64,000 nucleotides of DNA from Pinus tabuliformis. Taxonomy: Eukaryota > Streptophyta > Pinopsida > Pinales > Pinaceae. Position numbers and translations under genes: made by a program. The notes under the pieces were generated by a model. It did not search any database. It was not told the origin of the DNA and worked only from the letters and a program-made list of their open reading frames with translations. Shown here in pieces: positions 22,956 to 36,119 of the stretch; the stretch's first letter is position 1, and every line of letters begins with the position of its first letter. The DNA lies in the NCBI GenBank assembly GCA_031772625.1, contig CM062813.1:763096720-763160719 (forward strand), written 5' to 3'.

Positions 22956-23592
22956 GATGCATCACAAACTGGAAGGCAAGTAAGCTAGCAATCCAAAGTG
23001 ATAGTTAAACCAACAACAAATTTCAGTAAGATTCATACATACATATACAGAAAGAGTTTATACACACATGCGTAAGCAAATAGATACATATATCATTTAG
23101 AGTAAACAAGATAGCTGAAATACAATATGACATATGCATGAAACATGTTGGCTCTATTATATTAAGAAGTGAAAGTTACAGTTGGACAATACAACCATGA
23201 GCAACCACTAGTTCTGACAGCAGAACGTTACAGTCACTACCGCCTACTCCTCCAAAGAGATATACTAGCTCTGCATAGTGGAGAAGCCAAGGCTCATTAC
23301 AATACTCTCCAAGCTTTCTCTAAGATACTCTTATCAAAAGCTTGGCTAACCAAAAGCCCCTACAATGAGTTATGAGGGACTATATATAGCAAAGGGTGGG
23401 GTGCCCCTTGACATTCCCCTTTGTGACTGTTCATCTACCCTCATGACTCTTCATCTACTCTATGACTTTTACATCCAACTATCAACACTTGAACTTCCAC
23501 TTGACAAGACGTTACATACAATCTGCACATGTACCCATGTGAGACAAAATAAGCTTGAGCAAGCCATGCAAGACATCACTATGACTATAACA
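22956..23592 (-). repeat. Right part of element H LTR, after D
   Basis: This continues the sequence interrupted by D. A minus-strand TATA box (GCTATATATA) lies at 23381-23390, and the A/T-rich block TTAATATAATAG follows about 230 bp downstream, as in other LTRs here. The right edge reads TATAACA at 23592, giving a minus-strand LTR start of TGTTATAG immediately after the accessory ORF. Total LTR length would be about 0.9 kb. No second copy is in the window. Confidence 0.45.
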
Positions 23593-26473
23593 ACTGTGGG
23601 AGGACCAACTCTTTGACATCCTCATGGTAGTCAATAGTAGCGAACTGATGCCAAGCTCGATAGTCCATGATGCAGTCCGTGTACTCTATGGTGAGATATT
23701 TATGGAAACGAACTCTTGCCTCTGTAGCATCTGGGTACAGTGCTCTGGCTCCTCTTTCCAACTCGTCTGATAACATGTGCATCATTGTATTGAGTACGGA
23801 TGGACCAGTGACATATTGATGCATGGTGTCTTCACTAATCACCAAGTCTATGTTGGTGGCTATGTGCATCAACTCGTTGAAGTACGAGTCAAGCTACAGT
23901 CAGACTTGTGCCTTCATCTTTGCCTCAGTGAGTGTCCTGATAGATGGGATCGAATGTGCATGCACAACAAAATCCATACTCATAAATACCCATGCATGGG
24001 AAGCCTACAAGCTAGTGATGAGTTGCGAGAGTTCTTCATAGTTCTGGATCTGGCTCCAGATGCATGCCTTTAGCTCAACCGCTCTGGGCTTCATCATCTT
24101 GGGCAAGTGTAGCAGGGCTCCCTTATATCTCATTATCCATGTTTTCATGTAGTCAACAACAGTATGCAAGTTTGATAAGATATGTGCTCTCCTAGCACAT
24201 CATTGCTACCAAATGTGGAGATTGACGACTGCCTTATGCATGGTACCAAACCTGGAATACAACACCCGCATGACTATCTCAAGGTACAATACTTCATTTA
24301 GTATCGCCTTCTTCAACTCTGCTCAGGTGGATGTTGTAACTAGTTCTCCTCCTTGCTTGGTCGTCTATAACTCCTTAGCCATTCACTCGTTCTCAGCTAT
24401 CAAGAAGTGAACACTTGAGCTAGTGGCTTCAGCATATGCTCTAGTAGAATCGACCAGTGATGTTGGATGCTTGCACATGTTAGACACAATCACTCGTTCC
24501 ACAAACTGCGCAGGAGATGTTTGATCATCCGAAGTAGACACTTTGGGCGATTGCACAAATCTATGTTGCGACTTGTCAAATGAAATGCTATGCATATCTT
24601 CTTCTGAATTGTCTCTAAGGATCTCAATCTCTCCTTGGTAGATTGGGACTTGTGACTACTCACCATGTCTACTTGGTGCCAGCTATTCGGATGAGTCTAC
24701 TACCTTTACAGGAAAATTTTCATATGTCTGTACATGTTGTGCCCCCTATTGTACCTGTTCTTGTTGTGCTTCCTTCTCCTGTCTGTGTAGCTCCTGTTCC
24801 TTCTAGAGTTTCTCCTTCAACTCATGCAACTCCTTCACTGTCTCCTCCACCCTTTATTTTTCTCTCTGCCTTTGCACAGTCCTCATGTCACAATGTTGCC
24901 CCTCCACCTCTATTGCTAAAGCTGCTTTTTGTACAAGTGGGTCTGCTCTGAACTTGCAACTGTGTTATGCCTCTGCACTATCGACAATATTTCTCTTGCC
25001 TTTGTCGTGCGTTGGTATGTTTACCTCTGCTACTGGTGCTCTCCTAGATGTTGCTTCATGCTGCCTCGCTAGCCATTCCACAGCGATGTTTATGGTTCAT
25101 TAGGCCTGAAGAAGCTATAATAATATATTCATGGGTCTTTCTCCACCCAATTACATGCCTCATGGATCCACTGAAACTATAATCTCATGCAGTGATCTTT
25201 CACAATACAATGCGGGTCATATGGATTGAAGCTTCAGATGTCAAAACAATATTTCTTGATCTCCTCTATTTTTGACATCTGCGTGCTTGAAGTTTTGTAT
25301 CTCATACAACCCGATCCACAACGGAAGAGTGGGCCAATTTTCCTTCTTCTTCCAGTGCAGCCTTGCTGACAGTCTTGGCGAGATGTGGTATGATACTTCT
25401 TACATGATGAGCTTGTCTATGGCAAACTTAGGAAAAACATGTGGAGGCGTCTCCACGATGTACATTCGTATGAAGGTGTTGGTCAGTTAGGCATACCAAT
25501 CCGCTATATCAATCAGTGCCTCCATTTCTGCCTTCGACATGCAAGGTGGATCCTGCTCAAATATCCTCTTGTACATCGTGGTGACAAAATGATCTAACAA
25601 CAGCTATGTGATAACTCCTCTGAAGCTACATTCGAAAAAAAGTTTAGAATAAGTATTGACAGAGGTTTTCACCGATGTCCATGCCCACTTCATGCCCGAG
25701 AATTATTGATAGGCATAGATTGCATCCAAGATGTAGGCGGACATGTATATTTATGCTTGTTGACCTTTGGGCAGCTGTCAAGCTCCTATGACCTATTCCT
25801 TCAGCCTGCGAGCCAACATGTCAGACGAATTGCATGCTTTGCCTTCACTAACCAGTTGGTCCAACGGGATCACCCAACTCTGTGGGAAGGTCTCCGTTCT
25901 CTCTTGGCCGTACAAGCAACATGCAAAGATGACCAAGTATTGATACATCTTCTGCAGTATTTTCATCTTGTAAATCTGGTTGGTTGTCATCCTGAATTTG
26001 GCTGGCTCCTTTACCCAGTTCTTTAAGATATCCCTAGAGCTGGAATTGCTACTGGGTATGCTGAAGGGTGTCTTTATGGTGATCAATGGCTTTGACAAAT
26101 GGTACATCTGCTAATAATCCTATGCCCTGAAGGTAGAAATTTTCGTCCCACTGGCACTACTCAATGTCATCATCTCAGGATAAGTGTGCAAGATGATCCA
26201 ATGTATCATGTATGCGCATGGGAATGCGGGATACTTGCATGCAATCTAGTACAAGATGGACTTGTGAATGTTCACATAGACTTGGCGGTCTTCGAGATCT
26301 TCCCCAAATGTGCCTGAGAATGCATCATTGACCTCTTGGAATTTCAATTTGATATATTTGTCTACAATCAGCTTGGTGTCTTCATATATCGGCAAACACG
26401 TAGACACTTTCTCAACTACTTCTCCAGTTGCACTTCCATCGGTGTCCTTTGACCCTGCTCTCTTGGAGGCCAT
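23585..26473 (-). pseudogene. Accessory ORF of element H
   Basis: This minus-strand coding relic of about 960 codons starts MASKRAGSKDTDGSATGEVV at 26473. Its N-terminal part has EDTKLIVDKYIKLKFQEVND and a later helical stretch with GYLKELGKGASQIQDDNQPD (about 26040). A coiled coil lies near 24730-24870 (VEETVKELHELKEKL). The last open stretch (23872-23585) contains DELERGARALYPDATEARV and ends against the LTR. Many stops and several frameshifts interrupt it. The layout, with a globular N-half, coiled coil and C-terminal domain just before the 3' LTR, matches the accessory ORF of F, but I see no direct sequence match between them. The function is unknown. Confidence 0.5.
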
Positions 26474-26599
26474 TCATCCTGAACTGTTGAGAGATGGATG
26501 AACACCTACTATATCTGGAGACATGGTGACATGCATGGCAAGAAATCTGTTAGTTAAAACCAAAGAAAACCTGAGGGACGACATGATACATACTTGGGG

Positions 26600-26940
26600 G
26601 CTGACTAGCAAGGATTGTGCAATTTTCACTATGAGGCTCTGAGAATGACTTTTGGAACTGTGAAAAAGACATTCCGGGCTATCGGGAGGCTCGTTGACTG
26701 CTCGAATTGTGCAATGCGCAATCTAGACTGGCCTACTGGATGCTGGAATTACGCAATGCACAATTTCAGCGAACAAGTTTTGTAGGCCTAGGGACTGCAT
26801 TACACAATCTCCTGGGCCAGTCATCACTGCCTCTAAGAATTGCGTAAGGCAAGATTGGAGGGTAGTCACTAGCCATAATTATGCATTTTCTGGGAGGAAG
26901 GCAGATCCTTCCCTCTAAGAATTGTGCAATGCTATCTTGG
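26600..26940. repeat. Cluster 1 of the ATTGCGCAAT motif
   Basis: Several degenerate copies of a motif built on the palindrome ATTGCGCAAT occur here, for example at 26614, 26705-26722 (two overlapping), 26747-26765, 26797, 26838, 26878 and 26920. Some copies continue as TTTCTGGGAGG. The region lies upstream (on the minus strand) of the accessory ORF start at 26473 and has no coding signal of its own. Confidence 0.6.
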
Positions 26941-27660
26941 TGAGGTAGAGTCTGGGCCAAGGTTGTCCAAACCTGCCAACGGTTAACTAAAAGAAAATGA
27001 AGATTTGAATCCATGGTGATACTGAGTGTAATCAGGAGTGAATGATCATGCATGAAAATAGTGAATGCAAGATTCAAAAAATGGAACAACATGCATGTGT
27101 GTGAAATGAGTCGCCGAATCGGTGACTGTTCGTGTAGAACAGTGTCATGCATGTGATAGCAGTGAGATGCTAAGAAAACTGAAATGGTGCTTGTACAAGC
27201 TAACATGCATGCAAATGACAGCAAGCGTTCACAAAAAATCAAGAAGACAACACTCACACAAGCCAAAACTCAAAATGCGACCAAAATGCTGCAAAAGACA
27301 AGATAAGCGAACTTACCCAGAAATAGCCAAGCTAGATGTGTCGAAGACTCCTGGATGTGCTCTGGGATGTCAGACCTGCAATATCGATGTCAAGAGTGAG
27401 CTTTGAAGCGTCGAATAAATAAGTTTGAGGCTCTTGACGTTCATGCCACAAATCTAGGAAAAAGCGACACTTGGAGGAAAGTTTCTAAAACAATCTTTGC
27501 ATGTAACCTCTAGCTACTAAAAATAGCTCCCTAAAATCTAGGGATGCTTTTTTACATGTTTCTTTTTTCTATTTTAGGAAAAATAAGCCCATGCATGCAA
27601 GTCAGGTTTTCTCGGTCCTGGGTGGAACCGGTCAACCTAAGGGCACATGCAACATCGTGC
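26941..27660. other. Spacer between motif clusters, no gene
   Basis: I see no supported gene. The open stretches here have no recognisable motif and lie between two clusters of the same short repeat. The region may be untranslated leader or U3 sequence of element H. Confidence 0.4.
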
Positions 27661-27930
27661 TTGACTGAGGAGAAATTTGCACAATTTCTAGGAGGAAGCT
27701 AGGTTGGTTGTCCAGAGGGATTGCGCAATTTCTGGGAGGAGCAGTTGACTGTTGCCCAAAACTGCACAATTTCTAGGCTGAGTAGCATTGCTGGGCTAGA
27801 TTGTGTAGTTTTCACTAGTTTGTCTGAGAGGATTGCGCAGTTTTTGAGCCCAACAGGCTTCCAGTCAGATTTGTACAATTTATGGAGGGAAGGCTGGTTC
27901 CCCTCCATAATTGCACAATTTCTTGAGGGA
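27661..27930. repeat. Cluster 2 of the ATTGCGCAAT motif, about 40-bp period
   Basis: Seven copies of a unit like ATTGCGCAATTTCTGGGAGG occur, with the GCGCAATTT-type core starting at 27679, 27723, 27764, 27803, 27835, 27873 and 27913. The spacings are 44, 41, 39, 32, 38 and 40 bases. The core is palindromic in the best copies, and the sequence between cores is poorly conserved. Confidence 0.7.
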
Positions 27931-28860
27931 GCTCCTCAGCCAATAGCTGGACCAAGTCTGGAGTAGCAACCTATGAGTAGGTGACACTAGTTAGCACACA
28001 AACATTGTGTTTTCACCAAGGTTCGCTTCGAATAGTACATATTCTCCATCGGCGTATAATGGACTGAATATAACAAGTTATTCATATATAGGCAAGATGA
28101 AAGATAACCAAGTATTGATAGCTGCACAAGTCCTCTTGTACTTTACCCATATTGTTTCAAGAGTCCCGCACGGTCTCATGCGAAACTAACCTACGAACAT
28201 AAATAAGAAAACAAACAACAACACAAAGAAGAAGCAGAAGTAAATGTGAAAGAAAAGTGAGTAAGAAAACAGGAATGGAAGCAAAAAAACATGCAAGCAA
28301 AGAAGAAAACACACATGCAAGGTAAGAAGAAAAAATACATGCAAGAAAACAAACCAAAAGCAAACACTACTCCTACTCCTAAGCTAACAGTGCATGGGCC
28401 TGATCACGTGAATACTTCCAATGCATCCATCGATGCATTTGTCGACCCATGTTGGTGAGGGCATGGTTTGCGAAAAACACAATTGTACGAACCAACAAAC
28501 ATGAAAGATATAACAAAGAAGACAAACATACTCCAAGTTTAAATGTGTCCACAGAACATACATGAGTGCAAGTTCATGACATGTAATCCATGGACTTATC
28601 AAGGTGTCATGTGACACTACGTGTAGTTGTTAAGCATATGCATACTCTTGACTATGGTATGCAAGGAAATGAAAGAAACAAAGGCAACGTGTGTCGTGCA
28701 TGTGTGCTTTCTATGTAAGATTCCTCTAATGCATGAGTGATGGGATCATGTAGTTCGAGTGGAGGAAGCATAATCTGTGTGTGAGATTGATCTTCAATGC
28801 ATACAGATGAGTGATGAGAAGCCCTGGGTGTTTCAACAATTTCTTGATTGGAAGCGCAAC
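27931..28860. other. Non-coding stretch with purine-rich tract
   Basis: No gene is seen. At 28190-28380 the plus strand is very rich in A and G. Three copies of a 24-bp unit around ACATGCAAG(G/C)AAAGAAG lie at about 28285-28350. Confidence 0.5.
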
Positions 28861-29703
28861 CAACCTCAGGATAGCGAGGGGCCTGACATAACCATCAGCT
28901 TCGGCTAAAGTGCCTAGACAATCTGGGGGGTTTCGACTTCATCAACAGATAGATCATCATAAACAGGTGGCTTGGAAAAATCAACTACGATAGAATCATC
29001 ATCATGACCAAATACAGGAGTAAATAGATCATGACAACTATTATTAACAAAATCACTGATTTCATTGATATCCTCATGATCTGATGAATCAAACAAAAGG
29101 GTAGATGAGAAGTGGAAAAATTCACCCTCTGTGTTTCCAAAAAAAGCATATGAAAATTTGAGTGGATTTTCAATGAATGATTTGTCCTCTCCATTGTCAA
29201 ATGATGGACTGACATCCGATGTGTTTTGTGAATGATAAAAAATGGGTGCATCCGTAGGTGGGGATACACATGCGAAATCCTGGATGAAAGAATCACAAAA
29301 GATGTCAGGAAAACACAGAGGAGACTTGGAGCAGAAGGAATTCATCCTTTTTTGAGGATTGATGCTCAAGCTCCAAATCATACTCTCCATGAATGATAGC
29401 ATAGGTTGGTTGTGCAACACCAACTCCGTCGATAGCTTGATCCTCATTCACAATAAGTGTAGAGTCCAAAATGGAAGAACATAAGATAATGCAATCTGAA
29501 GGATCATCTGAGTATGAAGATGGAGATTGAGGTACAAAATTCTTGTGATAACCCAATGGATTCACAACCAAGCTTGCGCGAAAATCAAGAGGAGCAATGT
29601 CAGGAGGATGTGACGGTTGAACAAATGTGTATGCATGTTCTCCCACATCACTCTAAAGTGGTGGAGTTGTTTGATGAGGGGACGATGGAGAGTCACTTGT
29701 GAC
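28860..29703 (-). pseudogene. Retroelement-derived acidic ORF relic
   Basis: Two overlapping minus-strand open stretches (29646-29305 and 29447-28914) make one relic with a frameshift. The first has PPDIAPLDFRASLVVNPLGY. The second is acidic, with SFDNGEDKSFIENPLKFSY and VYDDLSVDEVETPQIV, and the frame continues past a stop into MVMSGPSLS. I do not recognise a catalytic domain. Acidic linkers like this occur in plant gypsy polyproteins between gag and RT, so a remnant of H or another minus-strand element is likely. Element A inserted just to its right at 29787. Confidence 0.4.
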
Positions 29704-31812
29704 AATGACCATGTATGTCTTTAATTAAGAAACTCCATCACCGAAGTGTGTTGAGCAGGGCTTGGGCTCGAACTTCTTCTTGGGATTGTTAAGTTCCTAT
29801 ACCAATAAGAGTCATAATTTTTGAATGGCTGAGATTAAACTTGTAATATGTACATACCTTTTCTTTCTGCAAATGTTTTCCATATTCAAAAAGTTAAAAA
29901 ATATAAAGAGGGTATGTCTTAAAAGAAAAATCAAAAGACAAAAAACAATAAAAAGGTCAAAAAAATGAAAAATATGAACCCCAAGAAAAGGAAAAGACCA
30001 TGAAAGTGAGCAAGTCAAAATGCGACTACTATTTACTTGTTTTACAAAATAAATTATTGTGTGTAGTTTGTAATCTTTGCAACAATCCATGATAGTCAAA
30101 ATGTTTAAACTTGGTTATTTCATGTTTCAATTTCACGTTTATAGATAGAGATTAAAAATCTGACCAAAATGTTTAGTCTTGGCAGATAAGTAGATAGGTA
30201 GAGTAAATAAAAGGAGCCCAACTGTTTAATATGAGCCCTTAGATGTAATAAGGTTAGTTTTAGTTAGTTTGCTATTGTAAAGAGAAAGAAAAATGTTTGA
30301 TAAGGGTTTGCTAGCTCAAATGCACCCTAATAAAGAGAAGTGAAAATGGTAGGATAAGTAGGTGGGTAAGTAGAAGAAGAGTTGCAGAAGTATGATGATT
30401 GATTAGACAAAAGCATGTTTATCATCTTTTTCATCACAAAAGTTCCAAATGTAAATGGGCACTCAAGCATGCAGATGGATATTAAAGTCAATTAATTAAC
30501 TTCCCTCATTCATTTCACCTTGTACTTAACTAATTTCCCACAATAAAGTTCAAAGTACTTAAAAAACCCTAAGTCAAAAAGGCTCGAAGCATTTCTCTAA
30601 CTTTTGGAGGGACCGGACCCTTGGCTCAATGACTTATAGGAAATAAGTACTAAAACCCCCTCATAAAAATTCATTCCCCCCTTCAGTTCATTCATTTTCC
30701 CTAAATAATTCTCTTTTCCTAGGGTTAAAATATTTTTACCTAGGAAAAGTGTTCATTCCCCCACATAAATCATTTTCATATCAAAAACCCACAAAAACAC
30801 TATATCCTAAGTTTTATGTTATTATCAGAAAAGCATTAAAGACATGAAAAATCATAGGCTTAGGGTAGTGAGCCCCTTTCCACTCATTTTACTAATTACT
30901 AATTTAATTATTAAATCCCAAACAAAAACCCTTTTCTCGTATATATTTAACTCCCGTGATATCAAGTAACCCCACCCTAGTTTAATTATATAAACTATGA
31001 TTTTTCTACCTAAACCCCACTAACTTATCGATCTGCAATTAAGTTAGTCAAAAACCCAATTAAAAAACCACCACGCTTAAATGCCCGTTGGGCCCCCCAC
31101 TACCTTCCGTGCAACTCCACCACCAGATCGCTACATGATCACTTCCCTCCACATCTGACAGTCCTCATCTATTTCGGACAGGCTCTGACATCCGAGCATT
31201 ACCCGCCCGAAATGGGTTGTTTTCCACTGGGCCCCTGAGGTGACGTGTTGCTCAATGAATGGAATAGGGCAGCCTCCCCCCAATACCACCAAGTGCCCTA
31301 AAGCGGTGTGATGGAAACCACTTACCACCTGCCCGCTACGCACCAAAAAGCCATTTTTCAACCCGCTATGTGACAAATGACCAATGTTCACCTATACCCG
31401 CCAAAATTGACTTTTTGCGCATAAAACCAAAAAATCCCCAAATCATTGATTTTTATCGCTTTTCAATTGTAAACTTCCATGAATGTACCTGAGAATGACG
31501 AAACTATCAACCTACGTCCACCTGCACCCTGACAACACCACAGAGTATCCAGCTTTACTTTCAGCTTACTCAGAACATTTTCAACCATTCACAGTTGCCA
31601 GCTGACCTATTCAGACCCAGTTTTCTTCAATTCCATGTATTTAAGCCATAATTCACTAAAAAACCCAGTCAATTTCAGAACCAGACACTGAGTTTTCATA
31701 ATTAAAGAAATAAAGGAACTCTGGTAACACAAACCCACCCGGAATTGAACCACCATTGCCCTAACAGACTAAAAAATTTCCTTCCCCATTCTCAAATCCA
31801 CAAGAACTGAGA

Positions 31813-34800
31813 ATGGCCGCCCTAATTGCCATGGATGTCAAACCTATTTCCACTCCTCACCTGGACCTAAACCAACTCCCCTTGGCTGATAAAGATTTCC
31901 AAATCAAGGACACCTATGTCCTTGAATCCCCTCTCAAACTATACTGCTGATATAGAGATCAATACCTGAACCATGCTGATAAAATTGGTCTTTGGGAGTC
32001 CAATTTTCCTAAGTACCAATTTCCTGAAGTTCACGTTTTCCTATAAATTGTCCATTACTGTGATGCAAATTATCTCCCCAGCCAAAGAGCAGTGATTTCC
32101 CCTAACCCAACCATACTTTTCAACATCACTGCTGAATCAATCAATGAAATGATACAAATCCAACCTAGCTAAAACCTAACCCCTATCTCAATTGGAGACC
32201 TATTAGACCAATTCCCCAAGCTTACCACTGCAAAAGTTGCTGAGATGTTCCAAACCTTCATTAGGGAGGAAAAGCATATCCCAAAAGATCCTCCTCCATA
32301 TGTGGCTACCATTTTTTCCCCATTTGGTCAGGACATTGTAGCAATGATATCTAGTGTCCTAGGTTACACCATGAGTGAGTATATAGATGATATCATCTTG
32401 GCTTTCATGTCCATCTTCACTCTAGAACTACCTCCTACTATTATTTATGATTATGCCAAATTTATAGTTGATAGAATGCATGACTAGTTCCTTAGCATGA
32501 GTAATGAGAGACTCTTCAAGTATTCCTCTATTTTGTATGACCTTTTTCTATACTACCAAGTTGATAAGTTCCCATTTACTCTTCAGAAGTTTGACACAAA
32601 AGGTCATCCTAGGTCAGTGATCTTCTGGACTCCACTGATCCACAAATGTGACTCTCCATATTCATATACAGACTTCATAGATCTATTTGTGCATCCCATT
32701 GTGACAATGCTACTAGGAATCCCTCCTCCAAGAATCGGTTTAGATATAAGGAGGATCCTGCAACTCTCAAAGTAGCACAAAGTGGGGGATTGGTACTTGT
32801 ACCAAAACCACACTAAAATTAGGATTTATGGCTATGATCTAGCCCCATATAAACTACCCAAATAACTCCCAATGAGGTTATTTTCTCTGGAGTACTATAG
32901 GCAGATCATTAATTCAAATGAGGTACATTTTGTCAAAGAAAAAAAGAAGGCCCAGCTCAGGGTCAAAGACCAATTAGGTCCCTTTATTTGTAACAACCGA
33001 GAAGTTGGAAAGGAGGCAGATGAAATCCTTCAAAGGTTAAAACTAAAATAGAGCATCAGGTGGACATATGATCCCTTGGACTTCATTTGCAACAGAAGAC
33101 AGAAAAACAAGATGGCTCCCTACATTCACCACCGAATCCCTGAAATATAAAAATATGCCAACCAATTGGAATGGGTGGAGAATACTTTAGAAGATAGGGA
33201 TAGCACTGAAGTTGCTATGGAAAACGCTTTAATTGATCTAGAGAAATAGCTTGATGAGGGATCTTTCTTGCAGGTGCCAGGAGAACCACAGGCCTAAGAA
33301 GAATCATAGGTACAAGAAGAATCAAAAGCACCAGAGAAATCAAAGCCACTAGAGCAATCAGAGAAAACAGATAGAACAAAGGCCACTATGAGTACCCCCC
33401 CTAGTCTTACAAACACTTCTAAATGAGCAAAAAATCCTCAAGAGAGATAGGGAAGGGGCCACTACATTAGGAAAAGCAACATCACAGACCTATGCAGAGA
33501 CAAGCCAGGCAAGGAAACAAAGAATGAATCCTGCCTCTGAGAAAGAATATACAGAAGAGACAGCTAAGGTTACCAGCACAGAAAGAGATAGGAGCAGACA
33601 GGCCACTCCATCTAGAGGCATCCTAGAACCTTCCACATGCAATACCCAAATATTGGAAAGACAGCAAAGTGTGGAGGTATCCTCTTTCAGAATGCCAACA
33701 GACAAAGACCAGGACATCAAAGAAAGATACAAAGAAATAAAAGTAAGAAATGAGAGGCTGAAAGCCCAAACTTATGAATAGTATTTGAATATGAGCCCTA
33801 CAAATCAGACAAGGCTTATGTCAACCTATGATGTAAAAGAGGGGAAAATGCATATGACATTCACGAAGCCCACTACTCAGCAACTGAGAACGGCAACAGA
33901 CTTCAAAAAGATAGACTTCGAAGTACTGGAAAAGGACATCCATCCTATTGACCAGATTGAGCTACACAAGCAGACAGGGGAGATGATTTACTCCACCTTG
34001 ACAGGGAAAGCCATCGCTGCCCACTAATTGCAAAACTCCATGAATAATATATCAACACAATTCCAGTTGGAGAAGGCCTCTTCACAAGCCAAAGATACCA
34101 GAATCAAGTCCTTAGAGGACTTAGTCATTGAGTTGGGACACGATCCAAAAGATGTAAAGGCCATCGAAAAATTAATAAAGAAGAAGAATGATGATATAGC
34201 TGCTCTAAAGAAGCAACTCAAGATTCCCCAGTTGCATCACCCATAAATAGTAGAAGTCTTGGAGGCACAAAAAGGACATGAAGAGCTTATGGACGTAGTC
34301 CTAAAGCTAAATGATCAGTTGAATGAAATAGAGAATGAGTTGGAGACTTTGATTAAGTCCAAACAATGTGACCTGGCAACAACTTCCACAACTGCCATTC
34401 CCATAGTGACAGCAACAGTTCCTTCCATATTGGCAAAATCATTAGCACCAACAGCTCCACCTGCCACAGCACTGCCAATCACGACTAAATCTATAGCAGC
34501 AGGCACACCAACAAAGAAAACAACAAAGCTAGTAAAAGCCATGGAGGAAATGTCAACCTAGGAAACAGAGCTCAAAAAGATAAAGGAGAAAGCGGCAAGC
34601 TTAGAAACTAACTGTAAGCTTGCCCAAATTCAACAAAGAGAAGAAACACAGAGAGCCCTAAGGATGGGTGAGAAAATTAAAGTCCTAGAAAAAGATTTGA
34701 CACTGCATAAGCCACTAGGACAGACTAAAGAAATGCTCTGGGCCAACATCATTGACTCTATCAATGATATTTGGCCATCAATTCAAGTTATATTTGAGTA

Positions 34801-35377
34801 AACAGAACTAGTGAAGATAGCTACTGAAGCTATCCAAAAAGTAAGGGAAGAGTTGGGTGATATGCCTAAGGATGCCAATCGACTCATCCACTTCTTGAAC
34901 AGTAAGAACAAACATGAGCTCCATGAGCTTGGTATAGAGGATAGGACTGAAGCCATCTAAGAAGTTAAAAAGGTTCTTTCTAAAAGAAATCTCATGCTCA
35001 ACTTAGAATAAAAATGCCATAACATGCAGGTAGCCATTGACAATTTCATGTCTAAATTTCAAATTGTGAGGGACAAAGGCCTTCCCAGTCCTATGGTCAT
35101 CCATGATAAACTCATGACCCAATTGGACTATAGTGACAGACCCAGGAAGTTGGCCAAGGAACAGGCCATCTCTTCAGGTATAAAAGGCCTGCCAATTGGA
35201 AAAGTATTGTGCGATACTTTGGAAAATCTATTTTTCCTAGAACATGAGGTGAAACATCTCTTTCTCATCAAGCCCAATTTTGCAAAATATACAGAGGCAG
35301 ACGAAATATATAGGAGAATATTAAAGGTGAAGATACCTGAAGATGAATGGTGGGAAAAAATGACAGATTTCCTATAA
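31813..35377 (+). pseudogene. Long accessory ORF inside the presumed U3 of A
   Basis: This is a coding relic of about 1190 codons in one frame to about 33470 and, after one frameshift, in the next frame to 35377. It has roughly 18-20 stops. It starts at an ATG (MAALIAMDVKPISTP). The N-terminal third is rich in aromatic and hydrophobic residues, with DPPPYVATIFSPFGQDIVAM (about 32290) and PSLQKFDTKGHPRS-like and VIFWTPLIHKC segments (about 32600). The middle is Lys/Glu/Ser-rich. The last third has coiled-coil character (KAIEKLIKKKNDDIAALKKQ, about 34160) and ends in a compact region, EDEWWEKMTDFL. I see no enzymatic motif and recognise no family. It precedes A's TATA box. Confidence 0.6.
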
Positions 35378-36119
35378 AAAGTTTTACATCAGAAAGTTAC
35401 CATAGTAAATCTGAAAGCAGCCAGGTAAAACATGTAAAACAGAGATCAACAGGGTCAAAGAGTAATAGAGTCAAAGAATATCAATGAAAGATCAAAGTAA
35501 AGAAGACTCCAGCGTGAAAATACCACAACCATCAGCCAACTTAAAGGGCTTAAGACTCAATGGAAACAACCAACAACACCACAATAAAAGGAACAACAAG
35601 AAGCAGTTTCTCATCTGTCTCTATCTTTGTGCATGAAGATATTTTATTTCCTAGATTAAATCTCAAACTATTATGAGATATTTTGTAATTATTTTTTGTA
35701 TAAATACTTCACATTTCGAAGTATGTAGTGTGGATTCAATGACATTTCTATAGACTTTTTCTTTCAAATCAAAACTCTATTGTATTAATGACTGGATTGG
35801 CTTGTTGGATCAAGGAATAAAGATCAGATATTTTACAGGATTCTTGTGTAAAGCGAAATAAAAATAAGTATTCTCTCATGTTCAATGTTGTTTCTTCTTA
35901 TGTTTTTCCATAATCTTATGTGTTTCTCTAAAATCTAAATGTATAGCAAGGAAATTATATTTCATAAATTGCTTGAATGCACTCTGTTTTGACTACTTTA
36001 CATTCTGAATGTTGTTCTTCTAAACTATCTTAGTTAGGGAATTCTTAATTGCTCCTTAGCTTCCGTAGTTTCTCCCCTGATATATAACAAAGGATTCTTA
36101 GTTGCCCATTGTTCATGAT
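35378..36119 (+). promoter_or_regulatory. Promoter-like and R-U5-like part of A's LTR
   Basis: There is no coding region. TATAAATA at 35699 is followed about 115 bases later by AATAAAG (about 35815), a layout expected for TATA, R and a poly(A) signal. The sequence runs without a break into B's target duplication ATGAT (36115-36119). Confidence 0.45.

Larger units (their letters stand above)
29787..36119 (+). repeat. 5' LTR of element A, part 1 (before B)
   Basis: The first 1189 bp (29787-30975) align with 55694-56884, which proves LTR identity for that part. The LTR is taken to continue to 36119 and, across B, to 48914, because the only convincing LTR end plus primer site lies there. A TATA box (TATAAATA) at 35699-35706 suggests transcription starts near 35735, making U3 about 5.9 kb. 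The part between 30976 and 36119 contains a coding relic (31813-35377) and cannot be checked against a second copy here. A separate insertion inside the LTR is the alternative. Confidence 0.6.

Noticed and set aside
31722-31760. TGGTAACACAAACCCACCC as a possible primer site, with TAACA as a possible LTR end for A at 31729
   Set aside because: The match to a known tRNA end is poor, and gag lies far downstream. The site at 48918 has the LTR-end, TAG spacer and primer arrangement shared with D, so the earlier site was set aside.
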